A DNA stretch of 6,386 bases from an uncultured Planctomycetaceae bacterium (GTDB taxonomy: Bacteria; Planctomycetota; Planctomycetia; Pirellulales; Lacipirellulaceae): the NCBI GenBank assembly GCA_937860165.1, contig CALMBE010000764.1:1-6386 (forward strand). Reading direction: 5' to 3'. The position numbers and the translations under genes are program-made. This document shows, in pieces, positions 1-5,433 of the stretch. Under the pieces are notes generated by a model. The model was given only the letters and a program-made list of their open reading frames with translations, searched no databases and was not told the DNA's origin. The first letter of the stretch is position 1. Every line of letters starts with the position of its first letter.

Positions 1-61
1 CGCCGGAGTACCAGCGTGGGCATGGCACCCCACAGTGAAAAAGTGATCGGCCCTGTGGACA
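1..61. repeat. Short inverted repeat downstream of mazF
   Basis: The arms GTGGG (16-20) and CCCAC (29-33) flank an 8-base spacer, just beyond the mazF stop. A T-run is present on the minus strand, but it lies before the hairpin and not after it, so this is not a canonical intrinsic terminator for the mazEF operon. The sequence resembles a 'GTGGGCATGGCACC' repeat I vaguely associate with planctomycete intergenic DNA, but with one copy in the window that cannot be supported here. Confidence 0.25.
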
Positions 62-391
62 TCAAGGAGCGAACATTTCCCGCAAAATGTCGAGAACTTT
101 GGCTGTGGCTCGCTTGTCCAGCTTTCCCAATCTTTTGACGAGCCGGGCTCGATCCACGGTCCGAATCTGATCGAGTACCACCTGACCTTGTTTTCCTTTG
201 AATCGGCAGGAAATTCGTGTCGGATAGCTTCGACCCAGCGTGGTCATGGGGGCGACGATCACCGTCCGAATGTGTCGGTTCATTTCATCGGGAGAAATCA
301 CCAAGCAAGGCCGTGTTTTCTGGATTTCGCTCCCAATAGTCGGATCGAGCGTGACCAGATAAACGTCGAAGCGGATTACTTCCACTGCCAT
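62..391 (-). CDS. mazF: MazF/PemK-family endoribonuclease toxin (type II TA)
   Basis: A 109-residue protein, the usual length for MazF/PemK/CcdB-fold toxins, which are known to cleave mRNA at short sequence motifs and arrest growth until bound by a MazE-type antitoxin. Visible family marks are the early strand FDVYLVTLDPT, the G-S-E loop (residues 20-22), the conserved R-P pair (27-28, with the catalytic Arg), V-A-P-M-T-T (46-51, with the catalytic Thr) and V-L-D-Q-I-R (72-77). The ATG at 391 lies inside the 3' end of mazE, giving a 16-bp overlap that suggests translational coupling; the region before it is GA-rich (GATGAAGAAGA) without a strong Shine-Dalgarno match. All key residues are present and the frame is intact, so the toxin should be active. 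Cleavage specificity cannot be read from the sequence. Confidence 0.93.
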   Translation of the reverse strand: MAVEVIRFDVYLVTLDPTIGSEIQKTRPCLVISPDEMNRHIRTVIVAPMTTLGRSYPTRISCRFKGKQGQVVLDQIRTVDRARLVKRLGKLDKRATAKVLDILREMFAP

Positions 392-633
392 TCTTCTTCA
401 TCCCACGAGGAAAGCGGACTGGAAGTAGCATCCAACCAGGCATCGTCGCACTGCTCAGCCATCTTGCTGAAAACAGCGTCCCAGTTGGCGCGTGGAGCTG
501 AAGCGGGCCTAACTACTATTGATGCGTTTTCCACCGAGACCTCCACCTCGCCCACCAACCCCGATTCCTCGAGGAGGGGCTTGGGAATGCGAATGCCTTG
601 GGAGTTGCCGATAGCGATGATACGCGTTTTCAT
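376..633 (-). CDS. mazE: MazE-like AbrB/SpoVT-domain antitoxin
   Basis: An 85-residue antitoxin preceding mazF. Residues 1-45 form a swapped-hairpin AbrB/MazE DNA-binding domain (MKTRIIAIGNSQGIRIPK, then LLEESGL and VEVSVENASIVVRP). The C-terminal half carries the tail expected to wrap MazF, with W51 and an acidic, Trp-rich end (WDEEEWQWK, 77-85). I chose the ATG at 633 over one at 675: it opens directly on the conserved MKTRIIAIGNS strand and has AGGTG four bases upstream (plus-strand 638-642), whereas the longer version adds 14 non-conserved residues and would start inside the predicted promoter. Antitoxins of this class normally repress their own promoter, and palindromes lie just upstream (648-659, 667-687). 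The gene is co-directional with pheA, whose stop is 68 bp away. Confidence 0.92.
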   Translation of the reverse strand: MKTRIIAIGNSQGIRIPKPLLEESGLVGEVEVSVENASIVVRPASAPRANWDAVFSKMAEQCDDAWLDATSSPLSSWDEEEWQWK

Positions 634-647
634 AGAGCACCTGGAGG

Positions 648-687
648 ATGTAATTACATTGTAACTACTTGTCACCTATCGACAAGT
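648..687 (-). promoter_or_regulatory. Candidate mazEF promoter with operator palindromes
   Basis: Read on the minus strand, TTGTCG (-35, plus 680-685) and TACAAT (-10, plus 658-663, 5 of 6 consensus bases) are separated by 16 bp, placing the start point near 650 and giving a leader of about 17 nt. A perfect 12-bp palindrome, ATGTAATTACAT (648-659), overlaps the end of the -10 and the start point. A second inverted repeat, ACTTGTC (667-673) and GACAAGT (681-687) with a 7-bp spacer, covers the -35. This arrangement suits autorepression by the MazE dimer or MazEF complex, as known for the family. The second repeat also lies 15 bp past the pheA stop but has no following T-tract, so it is a poor terminator. 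Confidence 0.55.
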
Positions 688-701
688 TGGTGGTGAGATA
701 T

Positions 702-1811
702 TTAACCGATTGGCTCGGCCTGTGCATAGGAGCCGAGCACCGTTAGTCGCGTGGCTCGTTTTGCGAGGGCGGCTAGGGCTCGGCGGGCCCGCAATTCGCT
801 GGCATGTCCTTGGAATTCGACAAAAAACAGATACCGGCCGCGTTGCCCGGGGAGTGGGAAGGATTCGATCCAGGTCATGTTAAGGCGTTGCCGTTTGAAA
901 ATCCCCATCGCATCGGCCAGGGCCCCAGGTTGGTGGTCGATCTCGAATACGAGCGATGTCTTGTCGTGGCCAGTCTTCTTGCCACTTTTCAGGCCGATTA
1001 CGGCAAAGCGCGTCACGTTGTCCTGATTGTCTTCGATGCCCCGTACCAAGACGGCAACGCCATGATTGATTCCCGCCTGTTCGCTGGCGATAGCCGCTGC
1101 ACCGGATTCCGACGCCGCCAATCGAGCGGCATCGGCGGAACTTGCCACTTCAACCTGGGGAATCTCGGGCAAGTTTTGGCTCAACCAATTTCGACATTGC
1201 GAGAGCGGCTGGCGTTTGCTGTAAATTCTCTTGATTTCGTCGCCTTGGCAATTGGCTAACAAGCAATGCCGAATCCGAAGCGGGACTTCGCCACACATCT
1301 GGACAGGCGACCGCGATAAACACTCCAAGGCATCGGCCACGCGACCATCCGTGGAGTTTTCAATCGGCACCATTCCAAAATCGGCGTGCCCCCGTTCGAC
1401 AGCTTCGAAAACCGCTGCAATGGTAGCGACGGGTACAAGGGTAGCGCTCTGCCCAAAACGTTCGATGGCGGCTAGGTGGCTGTATGTGAACTCAGGCCCC
1501 AAATAGGCCACGCGAGTTTCCCGTAGAGTGGATTGAGTACCACTCAAGATTTCGCGAAAGATCGACCTCATAGCTTGGATTTCGAGCGGTCCCTTGGTAG
1601 CGGAGGCTAAATGCTCGATTCGTTCGAGCGCGGCTTTGAGATCCGCCGCAGGGAGTTCTTTTCTGGATCGCCCTTTCAGAAGCCCAGCCCGCTGCTGGAC
1701 GAGCGCCATGATTTCGCGATCCAACTTGTCGATCTGACGCTGGGCGGGTGCTCTCGTGTCAGATTCGCCCCTCGGAGAAGTCGTTCGAGTTGATTTCTTT
1801 TTATTTGCCAT
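702..1811 (-). CDS. pheA: PheA: chorismate mutase / prephenate dehydratase (P-protein)
   Basis: A cytoplasmic enzyme of phenylalanine synthesis that takes chorismate to prephenate and then to phenylpyruvate. From the ATG at 1811 it has 369 residues, normal for the bifunctional type. Order: a Lys/Ser/Thr-rich leader (1-24); an AroQ-type mutase domain (about 25-95: IDKLDREIMALVQQRA, then IFREIL); the dehydratase domain (about 101-274: VAYLGPEFTYSHLAA, MVPIENSTDGRVAD, AAIASEQAG and the catalytic T-R-F at 267-269); and a Phe-binding ACT domain (about 284-363: G-A-L near 296, IESFP in place of the common IESRP, ending VLGSYA). The mutase domain looks short and lacks the usual YDPxRE-like stretch (see findings). 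A GTG at 1829 would add six residues; neither start has a clear ribosome site, and MANKKK is the more natural beginning. Feedback control by Phe through ACT is expected from the family. Confidence 0.93.
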   Translation of the reverse strand: MANKKKSTRTTSPRGESDTRAPAQRQIDKLDREIMALVQQRAGLLKGRSRKELPAADLKAALERIEHLASATKGPLEIQAMRSIFREILSGTQSTLRETRVAYLGPEFTYSHLAAIERFGQSATLVPVATIAAVFEAVERGHADFGMVPIENSTDGRVADALECLSRSPVQMCGEVPLRIRHCLLANCQGDEIKRIYSKRQPLSQCRNWLSQNLPEIPQVEVASSADAARLAASESGAAAIASEQAGINHGVAVLVRGIEDNQDNVTRFAVIGLKSGKKTGHDKTSLVFEIDHQPGALADAMGIFKRQRLNMTWIESFPLPGQRGRYLFFVEFQGHASELRARRALAALAKRATRLTVLGSYAQAEPIG

Positions 1812-2011
1812 GCGATCAGTATGGTTCACTGCCGAAGGTCGGCCAAGTCAGAGCCACGTAGCTGTGTGGTTTTTTAGAGCTCGTTGTCGCCCAATTGTCA
1901 TAGGTATTTTGGGACTCCAATAACACCAGTGACTCTAGCATAACCCGCCGTCGATCTGCCAATGTGGCATGGTTGGGCAAAGCTGCAGTCGAAGAATACC
2001 TTTGGATAAAC

Positions 2012-2056
2012 TGCCATTCTGACAGAAAGACTCGATTTTCTGTCAATTTGCCATTC
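2012..2056. repeat. Perfect 9-bp inverted repeat within 8-bp direct repeats
   Basis: TGACAGAAA (2020-2028) and TTTCTGTCA (2037-2045) are perfect inverted arms around an 8-base spacer. The unit is enclosed by identical TGCCATTC copies at 2012-2019 and 2049-2056. It lies about 190 bp upstream of dnaK and 200 bp upstream of pheA, so it is unlikely to be a terminator for either. It could be an operator, or the trace of a very small insertion with target duplication. Confidence 0.6.
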
Positions 2057-2144
2057 CATGTTAATTTCCATAAATGCTTTCATAGCAATTGGTTGTGGCA
2101 AATGAATGCTTCCCAGCAAGTCGGCACGCTCTTTGCTTTACACA

Positions 2145-2170
2145 CTTGACGGGTGCGGGTGCGCCCATCC
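2145..2170 (+). promoter_or_regulatory. Candidate heat-shock (sigma32-like) promoter of dnaK
   Basis: CTTGACG (2145-2151) and GCCCATCC (2163-2170) are separated by 11 bp. The enterobacterial sigma32 pattern is CTTGAAA, an 11-16 bp gap, then CCCCATNT, so both boxes match in their core bases (CTTGA and CCCAT). The predicted start is near 2177, leaving a leader of about 55 nt before dnaK. The spacing is at the short end, and whether this organism has an RpoH-type factor cannot be seen here. Confidence 0.42.
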
Positions 2171-2218
2171 AGAAATCGACGCTACTTAGCGGCTGAAGTG
2201 CCGCAATTGAATAATTAT

Positions 2219-2224
2219 AGGAGA
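2219..2224 (+). promoter_or_regulatory. dnaK ribosome binding site
   Basis: AGGAGA lies 8 bases upstream of the ATG at 2233 and fixes the start of dnaK. It is the strongest Shine-Dalgarno match in the window, as expected for an abundant chaperone. Confidence 0.8.
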
Positions 2225-2232
2225 AAACTCAA

Positions 2233-4140
2233 ATGGCTGGCGAAAAGATTATCGGTATCGACCTCGGAACAACTAATTCCGTTGTGGCGGTGATGGAAGG
2301 GAAGGAAGCCAAAGTAATTCCCAACCCCGAAGGAAACCGTCTCACTCCGAGCGTGGTCGCCTTCACTGATAAGGGCGAAGTTCTGGTCGGCGAACCCGCC
2401 CGCCGCCAAGCCGTCACGAACCCTTCGAAGACTGTCTATTCGGTAAAGCGGTTCATGGGACGGCGGCACAATGAGGTCGCCTCGGAAGAAAAAATGGTCC
2501 CCTACCAAGTGATCGGGGGTCCCGAGGACTACGTCAAAATCAAAGCCGGAGACCAGGAGTTCACGCCTTCAGAAATCTCCGCGAAGACTCTCCGCAAATT
2601 GAAAGAGTCGGCTGAGGCCTATTTGGGCCACACGGTCAACAAGGCGGTGATTACCGTTCCGGCCTATTTCAACGATGCGCAACGTCAGGCCACGAAAGAT
2701 GCCGGGCAAATCGCTGGCTTGGAAGTCGCGCGGATCATCAACGAGCCGACGGCTGCTTCGCTGGCCTACGGGTTGGACAGCAAGGCCCACGAAAAAATCT
2801 GTGTCTTCGATCTCGGGGGTGGAACCTTCGACGTTTCGATCTTGGAAGTAGCTGACGGCGTCTTCCGCGTGATCTCCACCAATGGGGATACCCACCTCGG
2901 TGGCGACGATTTCGATCAAACCATGATCAACCATGTGGCCGACCAATTCAAACGCGAACAGGGAATCGACCTGCGCAAGGACCAGATGGCCCTGCAACGT
3001 CTGCAGGAAGCCTGCGAGAAGGCCAAGAAGGAATTGAGTTCGGCCCATTCGACCGACATCAATCTGCCCTTTATCACCGCCGATGCCAATGGGCCGAAGC
3101 ACTTGCAGTTCAATCTCACTCGTGCGGATTTTGAGAAGCTGGTCGATCCATTGATCGACCGTGTGCGCGGCCCGGTGCTACAAGCTTTGAAAGATGCGCG
3201 GCTTTCGACCAGCGAGATCGACGAAGTCGTACTTGTCGGAGGTTCGACGCGAATTCCGAAAGTGCAAGCAGTTGTAAAAGAGTTGTTCGGCAAGGAACCG
3301 CACAAGGGCGTGAACCCGGACGAAGTCGTGGCGATCGGAGCCGCGATTCAGGGTGGTGTCTTGAGTGGCGAAGTGCAGGACATCTTGCTGCTGGACGTGA
3401 CGCCGCTGTCGCTGGGTATCGAAACCCTCGGTGGCGTGATGACCAAACTGGTCGAGCGCAATACCACCATTCCCGCCGAGCGCAAGCAGGTCTTTAGCAC
3501 CGCGGATGACAACCAGAGCGCGGTGACCGTGCGAGTTTTCCAGGGCGAACGCGAGATGTGCGCCGACAATCGCTTGCTGGGTCAATTCAATCTCGACGGC
3601 ATCCCCCCTGCCCCGCGGGGCGTACCGCAAATCGAAGTGAAGTTCGACCTCGATGCCAACGGCATCCTGAACGTGGCGGCCAAAGACCTCGGGACCGGCA
3701 AGGAGCAAACGGTGCGGATCGAGCAATCGAGCGGCCTGAGCGAAGAAGAAATCGAGCGGATGAAATCCGATGCGGCCTCCCATGCTTCCGAAGACAAGAA
3801 GAAACGCGAATTGGTCGAAGCCCGCAACGAGGCCGAATCCCGCTGCTACCAGCTCGAAAAGCTGATCAAGGAGCAAGGGAGCAAATTAAAAGACGCGGAC
3901 AAGTCGTCGCTCGAGAAGTCAATCGCCAAGGTCCGCGAGACGGCCAAGGCCGAAGACTCCGCCGCCATTAAGGCCGCCATCGGCGAACTGGAAGCGGCAT
4001 CGCACGCCATGAGCGAAGCGCTCTACAAATCCACCGCCGCAGGCGAGCCCGCTTCAGCGGGCGGCGGCACCAGCGAGGCACCTCAAACCGATTCCGCCGA
4101 TGACGACGCGATTGATGCGGAGTTTGAGGTGAAGAGTTAG
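2233..4140 (+). CDS. dnaK: Chaperone DnaK (Hsp70)
   Basis: A 635-residue cytoplasmic Hsp70 chaperone that binds exposed hydrophobic segments of clients in an ATP cycle driven by DnaJ and GrpE. The nucleotide-binding domain covers about 1-382: [10 protein letters not shown] (7-16), VKRFMGR with the catalytic-type Lys at 72, [24 protein letters not shown] with Glu 171, [12 protein letters not shown] (193-204) and [12 protein letters not shown] (333-344). The linker DILLLDVTP spans 383-391, the beta-sandwich substrate domain about 392-505, and the helical lid 506-600. A Gly/Ala/Ser-rich disordered tail ends in [13 protein letters not shown]. Length and motifs are canonical. The tail resembles the usual DADFEEVKDD terminus but is shortened to EFEVKS. 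No grpE, dnaJ or hrcA is in the window. The last 47 bp are duplicated downstream (4745-4791). Planctomycetes often carry several Hsp70 genes, so this could be one of several paralogues. Confidence 0.97.
   Translation: MAGEKIIGIDLGTTNSVVAVMEGKEAKVIPNPEGNRLTPSVVAFTDKGEVLVGEPARRQAVTNPSKTVYSVKRFMGRRHNEVASEEKMVPYQVIGGPEDYVKIKAGDQEFTPSEISAKTLRKLKESAEAYLGHTVNKAVITVPAYFNDAQRQATKDAGQIAGLEVARIINEPTAASLAYGLDSKAHEKICVFDLGGGTFDVSILEVADGVFRVISTNGDTHLGGDDFDQTMINHVADQFKREQGIDLRKDQMALQRLQEACEKAKKELSSAHSTDINLPFITADANGPKHLQFNLTRADFEKLVDPLIDRVRGPVLQALKDARLSTSEIDEVVLVGGSTRIPKVQAVVKELFGKEPHKGVNPDEVVAIGAAIQGGVLSGEVQDILLLDVTPLSLGIETLGGVMTKLVERNTTIPAERKQVFSTADDNQSAVTVRVFQGEREMCADNRLLGQFNLDGIPPAPRGVPQIEVKFDLDANGILNVAAKDLGTGKEQTVRIEQSSGLSEEEIERMKSDAASHASEDKKKRELVEARNEAESRCYQLEKLIKEQGSKLKDADKSSLEKSIAKVRETAKAEDSAAIKAAIGELEAASHAMSEALYKSTAAGEPASAGGGTSEAPQTDSADDDAIDAEFEVKS
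4094..4140 (+). repeat. Direct repeat copy 1: end of dnaK including stop
   Basis: This 47-bp stretch, from CCGCCGATGACG to the dnaK TAG, recurs at 4745-4791 with 45 identities and no gaps. The two differences (4119 G versus 4770 C; 4137 T versus 4788 C) are both third-position changes that leave Ala and Ser unchanged. It is the left boundary of the 651-bp unit holding the second TA pair. Confidence 0.95.
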
Positions 4141-4189
4141 GTGATCTTGAGGGAATTAAGGGGCTATGCAGGGCGTGGCGAGTCGCTAT

Positions 4190-4218
4190 TTGCTTGCGTT
4201 CGCCGCCTGGAGTAAACT
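4190..4218 (+). promoter_or_regulatory. Weak candidate promoter of the second TA pair
   Basis: TTGCTT (4190-4195) and TAAACT (4213-4218) are spaced by 17 bp, with three and four consensus matches respectively. The start would fall near 4225, about 25 nt before the antitoxin ATG. The alternative is read-through from dnaK, since I see no clear terminator in 4141-4189. Confidence 0.28.
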
Positions 4219-4249
4219 TGCTTGTAGGGAAAATATAGGAATTTCTGCC

Positions 4250-4477
4250 ATGACCGAAATCATTCTCACCAGCGATCAAGTCCAACTGTTCTCTAGCGCC
4301 ACCGATGGAGTCGTATTTTGTGACGCCAACGGCAGTGTCGTCGTCCGAGTCCTACCGATACCCACCGCAGAGGAGCATGCAACGATTGCTGAAGCTAGGC
4401 GACGATTGGCTTCCGATCAATCTAGAATTCCTTCCGCCACCGTGTTGGAGAGAATCGGTGCGCGGGAAATCGGATGA
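4250..4477 (+). CDS. Putative antitoxin paired with RelE/ParE-like toxin
   Basis: A 75-residue protein that I do not place in a named family. It runs MTEIILTSDQVQLF, then an 'x-D-x-N-G-x-V' turn (25-30, CDANGSV) inside a hydrophobic strand region (VVFCDANGSVVVRVLP), then an acidic/basic helix (TAEEHATIAEARRRLASD, 39-56) and SATVLERIG near the end. Short planctomycete proteins of this layout, upstream of ParE-like genes, are familiar to me as presumed antitoxins; the call rests mainly on context. It precedes the toxin with a 4-bp ATGA overlap, the classic antitoxin-first order. I chose the ATG at 4250 because AGGA sits nine bases upstream (4237-4240); an in-frame ATG at 4166 would add 28 residues unlike the rest and lacks a ribosome site. 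The D-x-N-G strand pattern suggests a small beta-rich domain followed by a toxin-binding helix, but this is inference. Confidence 0.68.
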   Translation: MTEIILTSDQVQLFSSATDGVVFCDANGSVVVRVLPIPTAEEHATIAEARRRLASDQSRIPSATVLERIGAREIG

Positions 4478-4734
4478 GAGAGTATACAGTCGTTTATCTT
4501 TCCGATGCGGCCGAAGAACTCGCCTCGATTTGGGAAGAATCGGCCGAGAAATCTGCCGTCGCAAGAGCAGCTAACCAGGCAGATCGGATCTTGGCAGTTG
4601 CGCCACGAGATCAATCCGTATTCTTGGGTGAAGACCTGTGGCGATTGGAAGTAAAACCTTTGCGGTTTTATTTTGCAATACGAGAGGCTGATCGATTGGT
4701 AGAAGTGAGCAACCTAGTGAGAGTAGTGGAATAG
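4474..4734 (+). CDS. RelE/ParE-superfamily toxin
   Basis: An 86-residue protein with the RelE/ParE order: an opening strand (YTVVYLSDAAEELASIW, with the conserved small residue pair, L16 and I19-W20), a helical pair through about residue 42 (ARAANQADRIL), then strands carrying DLWRLEVKPLRFYFAI (54-69) and LVEVSNLVRVVE. The R-x-x-x-x-P-L-R-F-Y block is the most diagnostic part. Members of the superfamily either cleave mRNA at the ribosome (RelE) or inhibit gyrase (ParE); the sequence does not decide between these. Translation starts at an ATG overlapping the stop of the upstream gene (ATGA), implying coupling to the antitoxin. The frame is intact. The stop lies ten bases before the second copy of the dnaK tail, so the module is tightly fitted into its bracket. 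Confidence 0.82.
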   Translation: MREYTVVYLSDAAEELASIWEESAEKSAVARAANQADRILAVAPRDQSVFLGEDLWRLEVKPLRFYFAIREADRLVEVSNLVRVVE

Positions 4735-4744
4735 AAATCATTCA

Positions 4745-4791
4745 CCGCCGATGACGACGCGATTGATGCCGAGTTTGAGGTGAAGAGCTAG
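4745..4791 (+). pseudogene. Orphan dnaK 3' end (direct repeat copy 2)
   Basis: This 47-bp fragment would encode the last 15 residues and stop of dnaK ([14 protein letters not shown] plus a partial codon), but has no start or upstream reading frame. It differs from the live copy at two synonymous sites only. The identity ends abruptly upstream, although AAA..C.ATTC on the left and GAATT 12 bp past the stop (4153 and 4804, same 651-bp offset) hint at weaker flanking similarity. It is best read as the displaced original end of dnaK, or the end of a second dnaK allele. Confidence 0.9.
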
Positions 4792-4830
4792 TCCTACTGC
4801 GCTGAATTGAACGGGCGAAAATCAAAGAAC

Positions 4831-4965
4831 GCCACGGAACTTCACGGATTGAACACAGATGAATATAAGTGATGCCACTCCTGGTAGAAAGCATCGAACA
4901 AGCGGACGGATTGCGACTCTCGTTTTTTTACAATGGCCGTGTTGAATCCGTGCTTTGTCCGTGGC
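4831..4965. repeat. Long imperfect inverted repeat, MITE-like intergenic element
   Basis: The left arm (4831-4858: GCCACGGA..., CACGGATTGAACACAG) and right arm (4938-4965: CGTGTTGAATCCGTG..., TCCGTGGC) are complementary over about 28 bp with a few mismatches and one indel. They enclose about 80 bp containing a T-run (4923-4929). The pairing may extend outward, since GCGCTGAATT (4799-4808) faces AATTAGCGC (4978-4986). CCACGGA/CACGGATT/AACAC strings recall intergenic repeats I associate with planctomycete genomes. No coding potential is seen. Confidence 0.62.
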
Positions 4966-4966
4966 C

Positions 4967-5433
4967 AAAATAAATCGAATTAGCGCTGTAGAATTAGGTG
5001 TTCGATTCGGAGTTCTTCAAGAAGTGTTCAGAGACACTTGCAGTGTATTTCCGAGATCGTGATATCCCGGAACTTTGGCTACCATACTGATTACCGGCTT
5101 GGTCTTGAGCTTGACTGCTTTTGGATTAGCCAGCTGTTAATCCATCGTCGCAATTCGGATACCCGGACCAAGGTGTTGGTCCGGCTAGGATTTATGATTA
5201 GTCCTTCTCACACCATTGCCCAACTACTAAGCGACCGTGCATAGCGGCGCGGCAAATTCGATCTGTTTTCGGCGGGACGGCATCGTCGAAACCCGCTGTT
5301 TTCCGCTGGAATTCTCTCGATTTCAGTGAACGGCATGATAGTTGCCCGTACCCCTCGCCATGCCGAACGGGTTTTCGCTCGGACGCGCAACCCCTGCTGG
5401 CATTCCTACCTGCAACTCGAAGTGGACCCACGT
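4967..5433. other. Gene-free leader region upstream of narK
   Basis: I see no supportable gene in this stretch. The open frame at 5038-5244 (plus, 68 codons) has no ribosome site and no family resemblance. The region holds three perfect short inverted repeats between 5022 and 5184 and is likely to contain the narK promoter, which I could not place; TTGACT at 5111-5116 has no good partner -10. Confidence 0.6.
5022..5184. repeat. Cluster of three perfect inverted repeats
   Basis: The first is AAGTGT (5022-5027) with ACACTT (5034-5039). The second is TGGATTA (5122-5128) with TAATCCA (5138-5144). The third and strongest is CCGGACCAA (5163-5171) with TTGGTCCGG (5176-5184) around a GGTG loop. None is followed by a proper T-tract. 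They may be operators, or parts of a structured RNA upstream of narK. Confidence 0.55.

Larger units (their letters stand above)
1812..2232. other. Divergent intergenic region pheA/dnaK, no gene seen
   Basis: These 421 bp separate the divergently read pheA and dnaK and should hold both promoters. The only open frame of any length (1964-2149, plus, 61 codons) has no ribosome site or recognisable features and is rejected. Structural content is an inverted repeat at 2020-2045 inside a short direct repeat, a heat-shock-like promoter candidate at 2145-2170 and the dnaK ribosome site. I found no convincing sigma70-type promoter for pheA and no CIRCE element (the HrcA operator, TTAGCACTC-N9-GAGTGCTAA). 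Confidence 0.7.
4094..4791. mobile_element. Putative TA cassette inserted at the dnaK 3' end
   Basis: A two-gene TA-like module (4250-4734) is bracketed by direct copies of the dnaK 3' terminus (4094-4140 and 4745-4791). The layout matches what site-specific integration into a gene's 3' end leaves: the host gene is restored by one copy and the displaced end remains as the other. No integrase, transposase or terminal inverted repeat is seen in the 604 bp between the copies, so it is either a passively moved cassette, a deletion remnant of a larger island, or the product of homologous recombination with a related strain's dnaK-TA locus. The element call is an inference; the repeat is directly visible. 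Confidence 0.5.

Noticed and set aside
188..664. 158-codon plus-strand open frame
   Set aside because: It lies antisense to the well-supported mazEF pair and has no family resemblance.
1812..1829. GTG start six codons upstream for pheA
   Set aside because: It has no Shine-Dalgarno match; the ATG at 1811 is the simpler choice, although neither is decisive.
1964..2149. Possible 61-residue small gene between pheA and dnaK
   Set aside because: There is no ribosome site, it spans the inverted repeat, and the composition is not protein-like.
2181..2206. CIRCE/HrcA operator in the dnaK leader
   Set aside because: Only a 5-bp stem (GCGGC/GCCGC) is present; the TTAGCACTC/GAGTGCTAA arms are absent.
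3178..3876. 232-codon minus-strand open frame within dnaK
   Set aside because: Long antisense frames are a common by-product of dnaK codon use; the translation is low-complexity and unlike any family I know.
4034..4067. GC-rich hairpin (GCCCGC-TTCA-GCGGGC) as a terminator
   Set aside because: It lies inside the dnaK coding tail (Gly/Ala/Pro-rich linker) and has no T-tract.
4141..4744. Insertion sequence or integrase within the bracketed unit
   Set aside because: I looked for transposase or recombinase motifs and terminal inverted repeats in both orientations and found none; only the TA pair fits.
5038..5244. Possible 68-residue small gene upstream of narK
   Set aside because: There is no ribosome site or motif, and it covers two hairpin-forming repeats.
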